64,000 bases of DNA from Ophioderma brevispina (Eukaryota > Echinodermata > Ophiuroidea > Amphilepidida > Ophiodermatidae): contig JAMKCH010022324.1 in the NCBI GenBank assembly GCA_023653785.1, forward strand, positions 49,965 through 113,964, in the 5' to 3' direction. Position 1 is the first letter of the stretch, and every line of letters begins with the position of its first letter. The translations under genes and the position numbers were made by a program. Of the stretch, positions 34,401 through 46,300 are shown piece by piece. Under the pieces are notes generated by a model. That model had not been told where the DNA came from, did not search any database, and saw nothing but the letters and a program-made list of their open reading frames with translations.

Positions 34401-34886
34401 TGCATTTTGTGATCTTGGTGCCAATTTTGTTTATGGTATAATAGAATAGAATGATATTTCCAAAATTTTAGTTGACACTGTTGGTGTGTTTCAATGAACA
34501 GTTGCTTGTATCTCAAAGTGCTCTTTAGGAAACTGTGTTGAAATTTCTGTTCATTTCCTGAAAAAAAAATTGGGATCTTTTTAAGAAAAAGACCACTTGT
34601 GCAGAAAAATTAGGTAAACATCCCATACAGTTGAATGGAACGCAAATCCCAACTTTTTGAGGTAAAAACATCACAATGGCTTGGGTATGTAATTTTGCTA
34701 CTTGTCAGAAAAGTCACACTAGTAAACCTTGGTTAACCGGTCTGTCTGTCTCTTGGTATTTTGTCTTTGTCTGTCTCTGCCTGTTCTTTTGTCCGTCTCT
34801 TTGGGTCTGGCAGGTCTCTTTGTACTTTGTCTGTCTCTTGGTCTGTCTCTTTGTCTGTCTGTCCCTTTCCATGTCACCTAACTCAC
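31482..34886. other. Intron 4 (no gene recognised)
   Basis: 3.4 kb with no conserved coding sequence. It contains a two-unit direct repeat at 34346-34375 and 34407-34436 ('atcttgg.gccaattttgtttat') and a GTCT-rich tract (34741-34866) close to the exon 4 donor. Confidence 0.6.
34741..34866 (+). repeat. (GTCT)n-rich low-complexity tract
   Basis: Imperfect repeats of TGTCTGTCTCTTTG run for about 125 bp and end 20 bp from the exon 4 splice donor. In gene sense the intron therefore starts with a long purine-rich GACAGACA tract. Confidence 0.85.
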
Positions 34887-35046
34887 CTGTCTTTGTTGTT
34901 GGAGTGCAATCATCTGATGTTGATGCTGTGATGCTGCATGAAACGCCTGATGCTGTTGCTGTAACAGTAACTGCTGCGGATGCATGGGTGGCTGACCTCT
35001 GGTTGTGATGTTGGGTAGCGTGCGCCGACTGCGTCCAGCCAGGTGC
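34887..35046 (-). CDS. HDAC4: HDAC class IIa exon 4 (Gln-rich helix)
   Basis: 160-nt exon. Acceptor 'atagaatacctcttcacag' above 35046; donor GTGAGTT below 34887. It reads HLAGRSRRTLPNITTRG, MHPQQLLLQQQHQAFHA and MIALQQQRQ. It corresponds to HRPLGRTQSAPLPQN...HLVIQQQHQQFLE of HDAC4. RSRRTLPN sits where HDAC4 has its Ser467 14-3-3 site (RTQSAPLP); here the phosphoacceptor would be Thr with Pro at +2, and binding is not certain. The Gln-rich stretch is a likely coiled coil. Phases 2 in and 0 out fit exons 3 and 5. Confidence 0.94.
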
Positions 35047-36646
35047 CTGTGAAGAGGTATTCTATATAGCCATTGTGCACGCACAGACGTACGTTTGTCA
35101 TGGGTGGATGGGTGAATTGCCAATGGAATTGGGTGGATGGGTGCGATGGGAGGAAAAGCAGACAAAACGACAACATCAATACAACTATACAACTACCACC
35201 ACTCTCACCAATGATATCAACAAGCATGAACTACTATGGATACTGAAAAACAAGTTTAACTCTTTCATTCCTAGTAGATGGTTTTGGGTATAACACTAAA
35301 ATCGGTGGTTCTGAGATGCTTCAAATGAACTGCAGGTCATTTGGGGAGCCTATCAAAAACCGTACCTGAGATTAGGCTTGTTTGGAACTCATTCAATGCA
35401 GATTTCTTAATATGGTCATGCATAATTGTAAAGTTTTGGACAAAAAATAAACATTTTAACTCTGGGTATCTATAAACACATGCAAGCTCAAAAGTGCTAG
35501 GAATTATTTGTACAATCCTTGGACATTTTGGCTTTTCTTTTGATAAACACTGTAGATATCAAACGAAAACAAGTACATCAAAACTTCCTCCAACTGTGAC
35601 GAACACCCAGGCTTCAAAATTTTGATGATCAATAGCTGGAGTTGAGATAAAATAGGAACTACGTGGGAAGTGTAAAAACTCTCAACACTTTAGGTTATTA
35701 TTTATTGTCTTGAGAGAATTATGTCCAATGATATCTTTAGTGTATATAAAAAAAGAAACTTCAAGTGATTATAAGTCAACAAAGTTGTGCAGATTTTGCA
35801 GGGGACTGTATTTTGAGAATGAATATAACTCGGGTAGGAAAACGGCCACTACATAAAGTTGTCAAAGTTTTTCAGAATCACAATTTTTATGATTGGAAAG
35901 ATTTGTTCTGTCAAATTAAAGATCATTAAAAAGGTTTTGCTGAATTAACTTGTTTTACAGATATAAGTCAAGCTCTATATGTGTTTACCGTGTGAATGAA
36001 AATGGGTATTACCACAACTACACAATAAGATGATATAATGTCATCCCCTGAACAGAGATAAGTGAACCAATAATACCTGTGAACTTATGGGTTAATATTT
36101 CAGTATTATGCTATTTTTCAAATAAAAGCCCATGTTAAACATTACAGTTAGAGGTAAGGATTAAGTGTAAGAAATTATCAAGTTAATGAATTAAGATTAG
36201 TGATTAATTTAGGGATAAAATTTAGGGGTTAGTATTAAGTTTAGATGTAAGGATAAGTTAATTAACATTGTAAGTGCTATGAGGTTAAGAAATCTTCACA
36301 AACTGAAGAAAAGCATTGTTCAAGTACATTTCAAAATAAGCCAAGGTACAAAATCTGTGGTGTCAGGATTTCCAAATCACTTATACAAAGTTGACCACTT
36401 GCTATATTTAACTGATGCAAGTTACTAAAATAACCCAGGCAAACTAAGGCACATGAAAATGATTTTTTATGTTCCCGTCGGTGTGTGCATCCGCTGCTTA
36501 TTTTTTTTAGCCATATTTCCATTATTTTCAAATATTTTGAGTTTTTGAAATGTCGGTAAGAGAGTAAAGAAAGATCAAAGGTGTTCACTTTTGAATGACA
36601 AATGAAAAGTTACTGCATCCACTTTCAAAAATCTTTAATGGGAAGC

Positions 36647-37007
36647 TTAAAGGTGCAACAAGATATTTCAAGTCATCCATATTTCTGTGATATGTAGTGA
36701 TTTAATATAGATTAGAGACTCAATAGATTCCCTACCTTTTATTTGGTAACAGAACTTAAAAATGAAAAAACAAAAGGTGATTGTATGTGTTTTTATGCCT
36801 TAAATTTCAATAGAAAACATAGGCTGAATTTCGTATTTGCTCCTATACGAATTAGAAATTTCACAATTTTTGTACCAAACAAACAGTTCTCAGCTTAATC
36901 CTTTCAGATGGGGATATTTTTGATAGAAAGCTTTACACCAGTGCCAAAGTCAGAATTTGCACATTTTTTAGGACACCTGGTATTGAAATCTCTAGTTGCA
37001 CCTTTAA
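36647..37007 (+). mobile_element. TTAAAGG-family MITE, copy in intron 3 (plus)
   Basis: 361 bp, from TTAAAGGTGCAACAAGATATTTC to TCTAGTTGCACCTTTAA. The interior matches 24294-24647 ('catttgctcctatacgaatt', 'ttctcagcttaatcctttcagatggggata'). It has no open reading frame of note. TTAA at both ends may be the target site. Confidence 0.88.
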
Positions 37008-38084
37008 TATCCATTTCCATTAGACCAACAACTTTTTCTATTAATCTACAAAATACAAAAATTTACACTCAAGCTAAAAAAGTTAAACCAAACATGGATT
37101 CATAATTTTAATGTTGGAGATTCATTGCAATCCCATATGTGATCCACGATTCCAAGGGAAAATATGTCATGCCACATATGGTTAAAAACTTTGTTTTAAA
37201 GTTGTTGTCAAATTGGCAGCAACAAACTAATTCAAATTCCCAAACAGTTAAGCGGTTGGTTGAAGACATTTAACATTGTGATTAGTCCAAACTCATCAAG
37301 TAATTTCTTGGCACAACAATCTCATGCTAATGCTTGAATGGCATGCGCAATTCCTTTGGAAAATAGCACTGAAACCAAGTTTATGAAAGATCATACGATC
37401 CGTGACTGGTCCATGTCCAAGTTAATCTCAAAAACAAACATGGACAAAACAATCTTGTTCAATCAATGGAATCACTTTGCACAATATTTGTCCACAGAAA
37501 TTATTTCCGTCCGAAAACAATACTTTCTCTACATCGTATTAGAGCAGATTGGCACCAGACCAACCTATTCATTTCTCAAGATTTTCCTTGTAAGATTCCA
37601 CTGCGAGCTCAAGTCTTGAACATGTCAAGAAAATCCCCTCATTTGAGTCAAACTCATAAGTCAGCTGATAGAAAAAGTTAATTACCTGAGCCAAGTTGTT
37701 AGTAAGTCACTAGTGACAATGGCATAGGTTGATTAAGTTCAAGGATAAGCAGAGAAAGTCACTAATAAGACAGCTTGTGCTCTGTGATTAAACCCAAAAT
37801 TTTAGTTTGAAGAGCTATGTGTGAAATTACTTCCTCGCACCTAAGGCATTTTTTTTTTTAATCGAGATGTCTGTTCTCAAATGAATACAATTGGGAGAGT
37901 TGGTTGGTCCGACATTTTTTTTTAATTGACTGAACATCAATCCATCACAATAAGAGAGTGATAGGCGAGTAAGATCGTTAATAACAATTAAGTATTGTTT
38001 TGAAATGTTTGGAAGTGTCAAAATAAGCAAACCACTTCAATATAACCACCTCATACCACTTCTGATGCTACAAGCTCCTGTGCT

Positions 38085-38265
38085 CGACTTGGCGCTCTTT
38101 ACAGGACACAACCTGACCGATAGCAACCTCCTGAGTAACCAATCAATGAATAGTGCTTCGTATCTCGTATGTAACCCACACCACCCCATTCTCACAAATC
38201 CTGATTTTGTATTACATGGATATTACCTGCCAACTAACCAATCAAAATAGTGCTTTTATGCCAAT
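38085..38265 (+). repeat. Interspersed repeat with paired 'taaccaatcaaaat' motifs, copy 2
   Basis: Second copy of the repeat at 29553, in the same orientation, with 'tttacaggacacaacctgaccgatagcaacctcctgagtaaccaatca' (shared in pieces) and 'ggatattacctgccaactaaccaatcaaaatagtgctttt'. It lies in intron 3. Confidence 0.7.
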
Positions 38266-39766
38266 AGATGACAGATGGTGCCCAAGAGGTGAAGTTTGGT
38301 GTTAAAATATGATCGGTACTATCGATTTTTAGGGAACATTTTCGAATAATTCCTTTTTGGTTATAAGCCAATAAAGAATCTGTATGAATTCTACCTGTAT
38401 TCTATGTAGAAAACATGAAAAACATAAATTTGGTTTTCTCCAGTAGTATTCATGGAGGTTCTCTTCTTGATGGTTAAAACAAGTCAAAACTACTTGTGGA
38501 TGTCTGAAACATGTTCAAAACTACTCGTGGATGCCGGATATCCCATATGTTTAAATGATCTTAAGTATCAATAAGGGTGTTTTATGTAAAATAACACAGG
38601 ATGTTATTAGCAGGTTATTAACAGATATTGCTTAGATACAAAGAGATGAAAAGCATACATGAGTGCAGATTGGGCCATGAAGTGTGATGTCATATGCTTT
38701 AAAGAGTTCACCAAGTACAAGTAGAACCACCCACTGATTTAACGTAGCACACGTCGCGACTACGTGCCGATTCACACGAACCCAAGCTTCAACCGGGAAT
38801 GAACCAGTACATCAACCGGTTTGCCAAGCATATGACATCATCAATTTACGACCCTATCGTATGGGAAGTAATCTCTTTCGCCAGATCGGATAACACATAA
38901 ACTTGCTGCTGTGAAGTGTACGGATCCAATCTAGGGAAAGAGAATACTATGTGAAATGGAGGACATACATTACATTCATCCAACGTGCATAAAGACATGC
39001 CACAAAACATTGACGGGATTATTCAATTGGACACATGCCAGGCAAATGGAATGGTTGAGGAAATATCAATATAACATGGTTTGTTTCAGAAGCCTTGACA
39101 CATTTCAGCTGTAACATACAATAGGCGTTCTTGCCAAGTGAGAACTGACAAAATGTAGAGGATACTTGTGCCATCTGAAATGTCTTAAGGAATCTGAGGA
39201 GATCGAAGTTGTCCCAGGTCCAGGTTGCCCGCCTGAATTTTTATTGGGTTTACAAAATTGCTCACATCTTTCAACTCTAAATTAGCACAATTATATCACG
39301 CTAGAAATTCTCAACTGAAGATAATTACAACTTCTTCTGAAATCATTCACAAATTAAACAAATTAACAAAAAAATGTTATCAATGCAGATTTTTTGATCG
39401 AGAACAAGTGCAAATATCTCAAATTTTGTCAAAATTTAGCCCAACTTCACCCAAGCCCTCTCATTAAACTTCCGGATTTCCATCCCAAAATCACTGCTGT
39501 GCATTCTCAACATCAGCGGCACAGTTCACCAACCCCCGCACAGACCAATGGACGGGGAAATTGACCACCTGGCTTTAGGGTATCATTACAGTATCCAGAT
39601 ACCACAAAAGGTCAACTTCTTACTGTAGGTGTATGTGAGGGTCAGTGAACTGCAAACCATAAGATATGAGAGTATAAGACATTTTTGATCATACAAAATA
39701 GCATGGACATTTTAGATCTACTGTGAGTACCCTTCCTTGATTAGCTTAATTACATATTCATGTCAT

Positions 39767-40132
39767 TTAAAGGTGCAACAAGAGATTTCAAATAACAGGT
39801 GACCCTAAAGAATCTGAAAAATTCTGATTTTTGCATCCGGTGTAAAAACTTTCTATCAAATAGCCCCATCTGAAAAGAGTAAGAAAGCCTGAGAATACTT
39901 TATTGGTACAAAATTGTGAAATTTCTATTTCCTATAGTACAATACAAAATTCAGCCTAAGTTTATATTGAAATATAAGCATAATGAAATCCAAAAACCTT
40001 TTGTTTTCACTTTTTAAGACATTTTCTGTACCAAAATACATGTTAGCAATGTGTGAGTGTTTCAATCTATAATATTGACATCATACATATACACCGCACA
40101 TGGTGGCTCAAAATCTTCTCATGAACCTTTAA
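39767..40132 (-). mobile_element. TTAAAGG-family MITE, copy in intron 3 (minus)
   Basis: Starts TTAAAGGTGCAACAAGAGATTTC and ends with a decayed GAACCTTTAA. Its interior ('agccccatctgaaaagag', 'ttcagcctaagtttatattga') is the reverse complement of the copies at 24294 and 36647. It is therefore inverted relative to both. Confidence 0.82.
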
Positions 40133-41181
40133 GTAACCATTTAAAAATTAGCTCTCTAAATCATTTCCCTCCCCAATCTATGTTCAAAATCTTGTTTCGC
40201 CGATCTCTTCAATCCTTACATGCTACTGATTGGCTTAATAGCTAGCCATCAATCATGCAGTTCACTACTGCAGAGTTTCGAACTCACAACTTAAACCAGC
40301 CAAACTGCCACCATAGGAGATGTCAAAAATATTTTTGCAAGCTTTTAAAATTCCACTGCTCACAATAAAGTGTGAAAATAAAAGTCATGTCAAATTATCT
40401 GCCAATTGCTGGCTTTTTAAAGTCAAATTGTATGTTGTACATATTTGTTTTAATATGATTTGATAAAGCTTGCTGATTTAATAAGTATTATTAGGCATGC
40501 TTATTTGGTACTGTAATCAAGCTATATGGTAATGATGGTTAGTCAAGTAATCTTGACAAGAATTCTAAGCTTGGTCACATGCAAAGGTTTTAACTTTAAC
40601 CACATGCATCAAGGACATGCTGACTGGGTTTGGCATTACTTATTTGATCAGTTTTAGCCACTTAAGTACATAATGCTTCTTCCGTTAAGGATTGGACAGG
40701 TTTGTGGGTGGCTTCTTGTATAAACCACAAAAAAAGGAAAACAATTTTGGATTTGGTCTCCTCATGACTAAATCAGAAATCTCATGTCTTATTTATAATC
40801 GTTCAAATATGTTAGTTCTTTTCGGTAAAATATTGGGTTTGCTCAGTATGAACGAGAGAGAGTTGATTTCAATGATAATACCTCCTACAAACAGCTTTAA
40901 ATGAAAGACTTCTCTTGTCATAAAAACAAATCTTATGACTATAAATATCCACATTTTATCTCTATCTAGTGGGTAGAATGCTTTTTAGTGAAAATACATC
41001 GACTACAAATCCCCAAACCTATCACTTCTACAGAACTATCAATCCATAGAAAATTTATAAATTCGGATATTGACCTTTTCAATGCCAATAATTCATTTTT
41101 TTCCCCAAGTGGCTTGAAATTGACCAAATAAAACCCCATTTTCAGTTGAAATTTGAGAAGCATATCTTCTGCTCTACTTAC

Positions 41182-41287
41182 CGTATAAGTCTTTGTGCTA
41201 CGGGTGTGTTGGCTATGGTTGGACTACCCTCGTGCAGGGGGACACCACCCAGTACGCCAGCTGGGATGCCCGCTGCTCCTATTGGGC
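41182..41287 (-). CDS. HDAC4: HDAC class IIa exon 3 (Gly/Pro-rich linker)
   Basis: 106-nt exon. Acceptor 'gttgtatttctcag' above 41287; donor GTAAGTA below 41182. It reads GPIGAAGIPAGVLGGVPLHE, then GSPTIANTPVAQRLIR with split codons at both ends. The junctions are exact: G from exon 2 plus GC makes Gly, and CG plus G from exon 4 makes Arg (RLIRHLAGRS). I do not recognise a direct vertebrate counterpart; the region is a fast-evolving linker between the YTSPSLPN block and the Gln-rich helix. The clean splice sites and phases are the evidence. Confidence 0.85.
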
Positions 41288-41895
41288 CTGAGAAATACAA
41301 CATTAGAATTTAAGAGATTGCTACCATGTTTAGGAAGAAGTTAACCAATTTATTTTAATTGAAGTCCAATAAGATCCATTTAGGAGGAGATTTTTTTTAG
41401 GATATGAATTTCTCTCAAATTTCACTGGATCGGTTGTAGACCATCTACCGAGAACGTTTGGAAGGTTTATTGGGCAAACAGGTGGAACAGAAAACCGCAA
41501 ACCTTGATTTGAACATGCCTGCTATCGTAATCGTTCCCCATAGAAAACCCTGCTTTGACTTTCTGTCGTGCACGACAGAAACTACTAAATCATCATCTTA
41601 TTACATAAAGACGGTGTATTCGGCTTATTCACTTCAGGTGTGATCTAATACATTGGTAAGCATTCCAAATATGTAAAAAACCTAGGTTCGAGAAAAATTG
41701 GGAGCGCTTCTTTCTCGAAATCTCCTCATGTCTCTTTAAACAGTCACAAGGTATGATGGCAACTGAATTAGTATTAATATTATCTTGTCTTAAGCTGATG
41801 TTTCCAAACATTCTCTAAACACAGCAAATCTCTCAAGTTCATCATTCCTGACTGAATGACACACAGACATAGTTTCTACTCAAATTGAACCTAAA

Positions 41896-42170
41896 TTGAG
41901 AGAGAAGGGAGAGGTGAGAGAGATCAGAGTGCGAGGAGAGGAGGACAGAAAAAGGAGAGGAGAAAGAAAGGGAGAGAGGAAGGAAAAGGGAGAGAGAAAG
42001 GGGAGGGAGCGAGGGAGAAAGGAATGAAAGGAAGAGAGAGAAAGGAAGAGAGAGAAAGGAAGAGAGAGAAAGGAAGAGAGAGAGAAAGGAAGAGAGAGAG
42101 AAAGGAAGAGAGAGAGAAAGGAAGAGAGAGAAAGGAAGTGAGGGAGAAAGGAGGGGAAAGAAAGAGAAAA
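41896..42170 (+). repeat. 275-bp polypurine (GAGAGAAAGGAA)n tract
   Basis: An almost uninterrupted purine run on the plus strand, built of GAGAGAAAGGAA-like units. It has mirror symmetry of the kind that can form triplex DNA. The Ser/Leu/Phe-rich minus-strand open frames across it are repeat artefacts. It lies between exon 3 and the decayed copies of exon 2. Confidence 0.95.
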
Positions 42171-42307
42171 TGAGTCCATGTACTCTGGTTATTATAGAAG
42201 TTAACAGATGAAAAGGCTGCTTAAGCACAGAGCTTCAAATCCTAAACCAATTTTCTCCTAACCTAAACCACTTCAGATCTAGCAACATACAATCCTGTTC
42301 CAATCAA

Positions 42308-42420
42308 TGTATCTTTCCAGCCAGAACAGTTGGAATAAAAGTGAGCATGATGAGAGCACCAGCAAGAATAGGTTACCCAACACATAGCCTCACCTGCCAA
42401 CCCTGTCTTCCCCTAACCTC
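42308..42420 (-). pseudogene. Decayed exon 2 copy 5
   Basis: The plus-strand segment has 'tctttccagccagaac..ttggaat.aaag', 'tgatgagagcaccagcaagaatag' and 'agcctcacctgccaaccctgtctt'. These match exon 2 from its donor side to its acceptor side. The donor AC is mutated (tttcc) and the frame is broken. The preceding 'cttcagatctag' intron words also match the flank of copy 2. Confidence 0.75.
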
Positions 42421-42423
42421 AGT

Positions 42424-42524
42424 ATATCTTACCAGCCAGGATTGAGGATTGAAAGAAGATGCAATTACTGCACCAGCTTATTTAAATAAAATATTCAAAT
42501 GTACATCGTCGCCTCCTAACATTT
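42424..42524 (-). pseudogene. Decayed exon 2 copy 4
   Basis: Begins 'tatcttaccagccaggattg', so a GTAAGA donor is kept in gene sense. It then has 'caattactgcaccagc' and 'catcgtcgcctcctaac'. Insertions of AT-rich bases have destroyed the frame. Confidence 0.65.
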
Positions 42525-42583
42525 CTTTTCCTAACATGACCCACTTCAAATATATGTACAACTATTTTCAATCCCTGCACCTT

Positions 42584-42682
42584 TGACCTTACCAGCTGGA
42601 AATGCAGAAATGAAAATATATATAGTGACAGTACCAGCACATTTAAACAAATGCAAAGCCTCACTTCCTTGTCTTGTTCTAA
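42584..42682 (-). pseudogene. Decayed exon 2 copy 3
   Basis: Begins 'accttaccagctggaaatgcagaaatgaaa' and continues 'tagtgacagtaccagcac' and 'gcaaagcctcacttccttgtctt', in the order of exon 2. In gene sense AGTVTIYIFISAFPA is still open and ends at a GTAAGG donor, but there is no clear acceptor. Confidence 0.7.
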
Positions 42683-43038
42683 ACTTAACTATAAAGATTA
42701 AAGTTTCCCATTTTCTAAATTGCCGATTCCATTTTCTTTTCCGTTTTCTAATTAAAAGCCTTAATTTATGAGATTCTAGGGAACATCTCAATTTTCTTAC
42801 ACTAAAAACAAATTTAATCTATAAACACCAAACACAAGCACAGAGGAAGTATGCCGAATTTGGCATTAGATTTACCGGTAGATTTGCATGAAATCGGTGA
42901 TAATAAGCCTACTAAGATAAATTTGGTCCAGAATTTCAGAAGATTTTAATGCATTTTGAAATCCCAAATCCATCTTTACCTACCCACTTCAGATCTAGTA
43001 TTATACTCCCCCCATTCCTTCCAATCAATACATCTTAC

Positions 43039-43084
43039 CAGCCGGTATTGCAGGAATGAAAGCAGGTGTAATGACAGCATCAGC
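43039..43084 (-). CDS. Candidate alternative exon 2' (copy 2 of exon 2)
   Basis: A 46-nt segment with acceptor 'aatttatttctttag' above 43084 and donor GTAAGAT below 43039. It encodes ADAVITPAFIPAIPA in phase 0 in and phase 1 out, the same phases as exon 2, whose end reads GAVITPAFIPAVPA. It could replace exon 2 and shorten the protein by 19 residues. Including both would give GGC TGA, an immediate stop, so use would have to be mutually exclusive. It came from a tandem duplication of exon 2 with its intron flanks. It may equally be a dead copy; transcript data would decide. Confidence 0.5.
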
Positions 43085-43197
43085 CTAAAGAAATAAATTG
43101 ACTCAAAATGCCGAGCCTCATCTCCTAACCATGCCCTAACTTAACCCAGATCAGAACTAATAACATCTACCCCCTCCTTTTAATCGATAAATCTTAC

Positions 43198-43300
43198 CAG
43201 CCGGAACTGCAGGAATGAAAGCGGGTGTGATGACAGCACCGGCGGGGATAGCGTTACTCAAACGCAGAGCTTCACCTCCCAACCCTGTCTTCGATGCAGT
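43198..43300 (-). CDS. HDAC4: HDAC class IIa exon 2 (VITPAFIPAVPAG)
   Basis: 103-nt exon. Acceptor 'cattgtatttttcag' above 43300; donor GTAAGAT below 43198. It reads TASKTGLGGEALRLSNAIPA, then GAVITPAFIPAVPA. Phase 0 in fits exon 1 and phase 1 out fits exon 3. The protein segment is a Pro/Ala/Gly linker without a clear vertebrate counterpart. It is supported by open frame, strong splice sites, exact phases and the contrast with four degenerate tandem copies on its 3' side. Each copy also carries recognisable intron flank. Confidence 0.85.
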
Positions 43301-46300
43301 CTGAAAAATACAATGTTGAGAAGACAAGAATAATAGCGATGCAGAAATGATCCATTAGCTCTGGTCACATAATCAATTGCAGAATTGTGTATGCAATTAT
43401 TTTTCAGAATCCAGTCAATACTTACCAGCTCCCCAATTAGTACTTATGTTAGTGTAAGGCTTAAAAATGGGAAATTTAAGATAACCTATATACCACACCT
43501 GCCAACATCGAGAACCCAAAAATCAGAATGCATGTGTCGCGAATGGGTGTTGTCTACTTGTGATCCACTTCAAGGCCTTTAGTGGAATACACAGGGGCAG
43601 AGTCGCCTGAAGTTACTGGGTTTCTGTGTATTTAAAGCTGCAGGAAAAGCTTCAGGAGCCCAAAAAATTTCAGGACTTTTCTGGCAATTATTTCAAGATT
43701 TATTTTAAATTTCAGAAATAGGGATACCCCTATTTTTTGCAATTTTGAAAGTTCAAAATAGGGATGATTCCTAGGGATGGTTGGCAGGTATGTATATACA
43801 CATCTCATATGATCTTTTAAAAAGTTAAAAAATTACGTTCATCTGATTATCTGTCACTCTTATTGAAAACAACTTCTAGTAGTACTTTCAAGTTTTACTT
43901 GGGCCATGTCATGAGTGTCTGTATCATAGATATATGTGACCCCAGCTTACTCAGCTAAATAAATCCCGACACCACCACAACCCATTACGAAAAGACATGT
44001 GGATATGACAGAAGAAGGTTTTACTTGTTTAGATCATGGCAGAGGTATCTCAGTACTGACAAAGAAGGCTTGCCAGTGACCTTCGAGCACTTTTGCAGCT
44101 CAGTTGATACTCGATTATTCGTACCTGAACAAGCGAACCCTAGTTCTACGGCTAGCTTATATTTACAGCTCAGTTTAGGAAGCAATCCCAGGCTGATTCC
44201 CCCTTTCCAGAGGGGGTGGACATTTTGAATTTGACAAAATTTTACTTAATACATGTATACCACTCTGTTATAATATACCTGAATACAATGCCAGCATTCT
44301 ATGATTTAACAACAACTACAATCAGATTATATACTTAATCAGTATATAACCTGGTAGAACTAAAAAGAAGATCTACCTATAAGGGCGTCAGCTCTGGAGA
44401 GCCAATGGCAGCCATCCAGCACATTGACGCCAGAAAGGGAATCCGGACAATTATCTTTTTGCTCCAATAAATCCTCACACAGCAGTATTGCTGTTAATGT
44501 GAGGTGAATCCGGCCACCCCGTTAGCAATGATATAATCTGATTTAAAAAATTTGGTTTACCAAAGGACAGATATAAGAATCATTTTAAACTGTGAATTTG
44601 AAATTTGGAAAACCAAATATCTGCAAATTAGCTAAATAATATTCCTTGATATGTAGCAAAACTATATCGCATTAGAAGTGATCATTTTGTGTCCTCCTAC
44701 CAAGTCCTACCATTGCATTAACATATTTTCAAGACCCGTGCTGGGCCTCTCACACCAAAGAATTTAGCAGTAAAGATTGGCCTGCTGTGACATGCAGCCA
44801 GTACAATTTTGTGGGCATACCAGACATCATCGCATTACAGTTTCATTGAAAAACAGCCTAGAGGCGAGACATTATGTCTAGAAGTTAAGGGCAGGTTCCG
44901 GGCAGAATTGCCTATATCTCCCTAGCTGTTAGCAATGGTTCAGCTTCACTGCACTAAAACAATGAAACCACTGAAGCGAATCTGGGCTAGAAGTAGCCCA
45001 AAGTCCGGGGAAAGTGTTGGCAGGGAATGATTTCGAACAGATACCCTTCAAGAAGAAGTAAACTTTACTAGAGCAGGTTTAAGAATTCATTATTTACTCA
45101 TTTTTAAAATCCTTTAGTGTTCTCGTTTTCACAGAATGTAGCTACTATATTACAATTAACAATTTGATCTTCAAAAGTGGTATTATACTTACTTTACCAG
45201 ACAATTTAACTCTACCTTCACACAACAAATGGCCGCAATAAAATGGTAATGTAATCATACATACATTTGTACATATGCATGTATCATGTAATCACTTAAC
45301 TGTGCCCTCAACTTGACAATTGAGGCTAGAAGCCTGTTGAGATACAATATCAAATGCAATGGCATGCTATTCTAAACCAAAATACTCTCATCTTGTGTAT
45401 GAAGTCATTTTAGTCCACTGCTATACAATACAAATGCAGTGAACTTTCACCTTGAGTGATGAGGTTAATTTCAGGTAGTCATCTTGAATCAATAAGTTTA
45501 AATTATCATGAAAATTGTTTAAAAAGTTCAAAATCATGCACTTTCAATACCCTTGTTGGTATCAGAATGAAAATGCATTTGAATAAGTCCATGAGGGTTT
45601 GCATTTTATGACTTTTTTAGGTGTTTCCAAGATTAACCCCATCTGACTTCATTTTGGAAGCCATATGGTACATCCGTAATTAATTCAGCTACATGCGAAG
45701 CATTCAGATGAGAATATTATGGTTGCCGGTATATACTGTATAGGTTACGAGACAAAGCAAGATGCAAGCAAAATGCTGACATAAAATGTGGAGGTTTGGG
45801 AAGGAGGGAGGTCTTAGGGTAAATGATGAAAAGGAAAAAAAAGATAAACCATATTATCTATACAACTCACAACTGTAAGGCACAACCTTACAAAATCATG
45901 TGGTGCCTCAGGTAAATCGACTACTAAATAAACAGCGTTCTAATCTTCACTTTATTACATCTCTTAAAATCAGCCTACCTCGGTATTAAATTTCAGGTAA
46001 CAGAGCCTGACCATAAATAAAAAAGTGTAAATATACCAGTAGTACTTCATGTTCATCCACTGTATGGGTTCACCATATAGCTACTGTCAGTATGCTTTAC
46101 AATACTTCCGTTTGCTACATAATTCAACTTTTAACAATGAACATGGGACACTCACACAAATAGTACAAAGTCTGAAAAGAGAAGAAGTTTAATATCCATA
46201 CAATTTATTTTTCTATGGATACCTGATAGTATCTTGTATTCAAGGCCTAAGTAACTACATACCTGCCACTTTGGTGAACCTCAACACTATCATCTTAATT

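Larger units (their letters stand above)
35047..41181. other. Intron 3 (no gene recognised)
   Basis: 6.1 kb. Apart from two TTAAAGG-family elements in opposite orientation (36647 and 39767) and one interspersed repeat (38085), I see only AT-rich sequence. 36145-36270 is a low-complexity run of GTTAAG/GGATTAAG-like words. Confidence 0.6.

Noticed and set aside
36145..36270. Degenerate telomere-like (TTAGGG)n tract
   Set aside because: The words are GTTAAG/GGATTAAG mixtures with no regular six-base period.
40230..40320. tRNA gene from a B-box-like 'gagtttcgaactc'
   Set aside because: No matching A box or stems at the right spacing.
41842..42228. Ser/Leu/Phe-rich minus-strand proteins
   Set aside because: They are low-complexity translations of the GA-rich tract in two frames.
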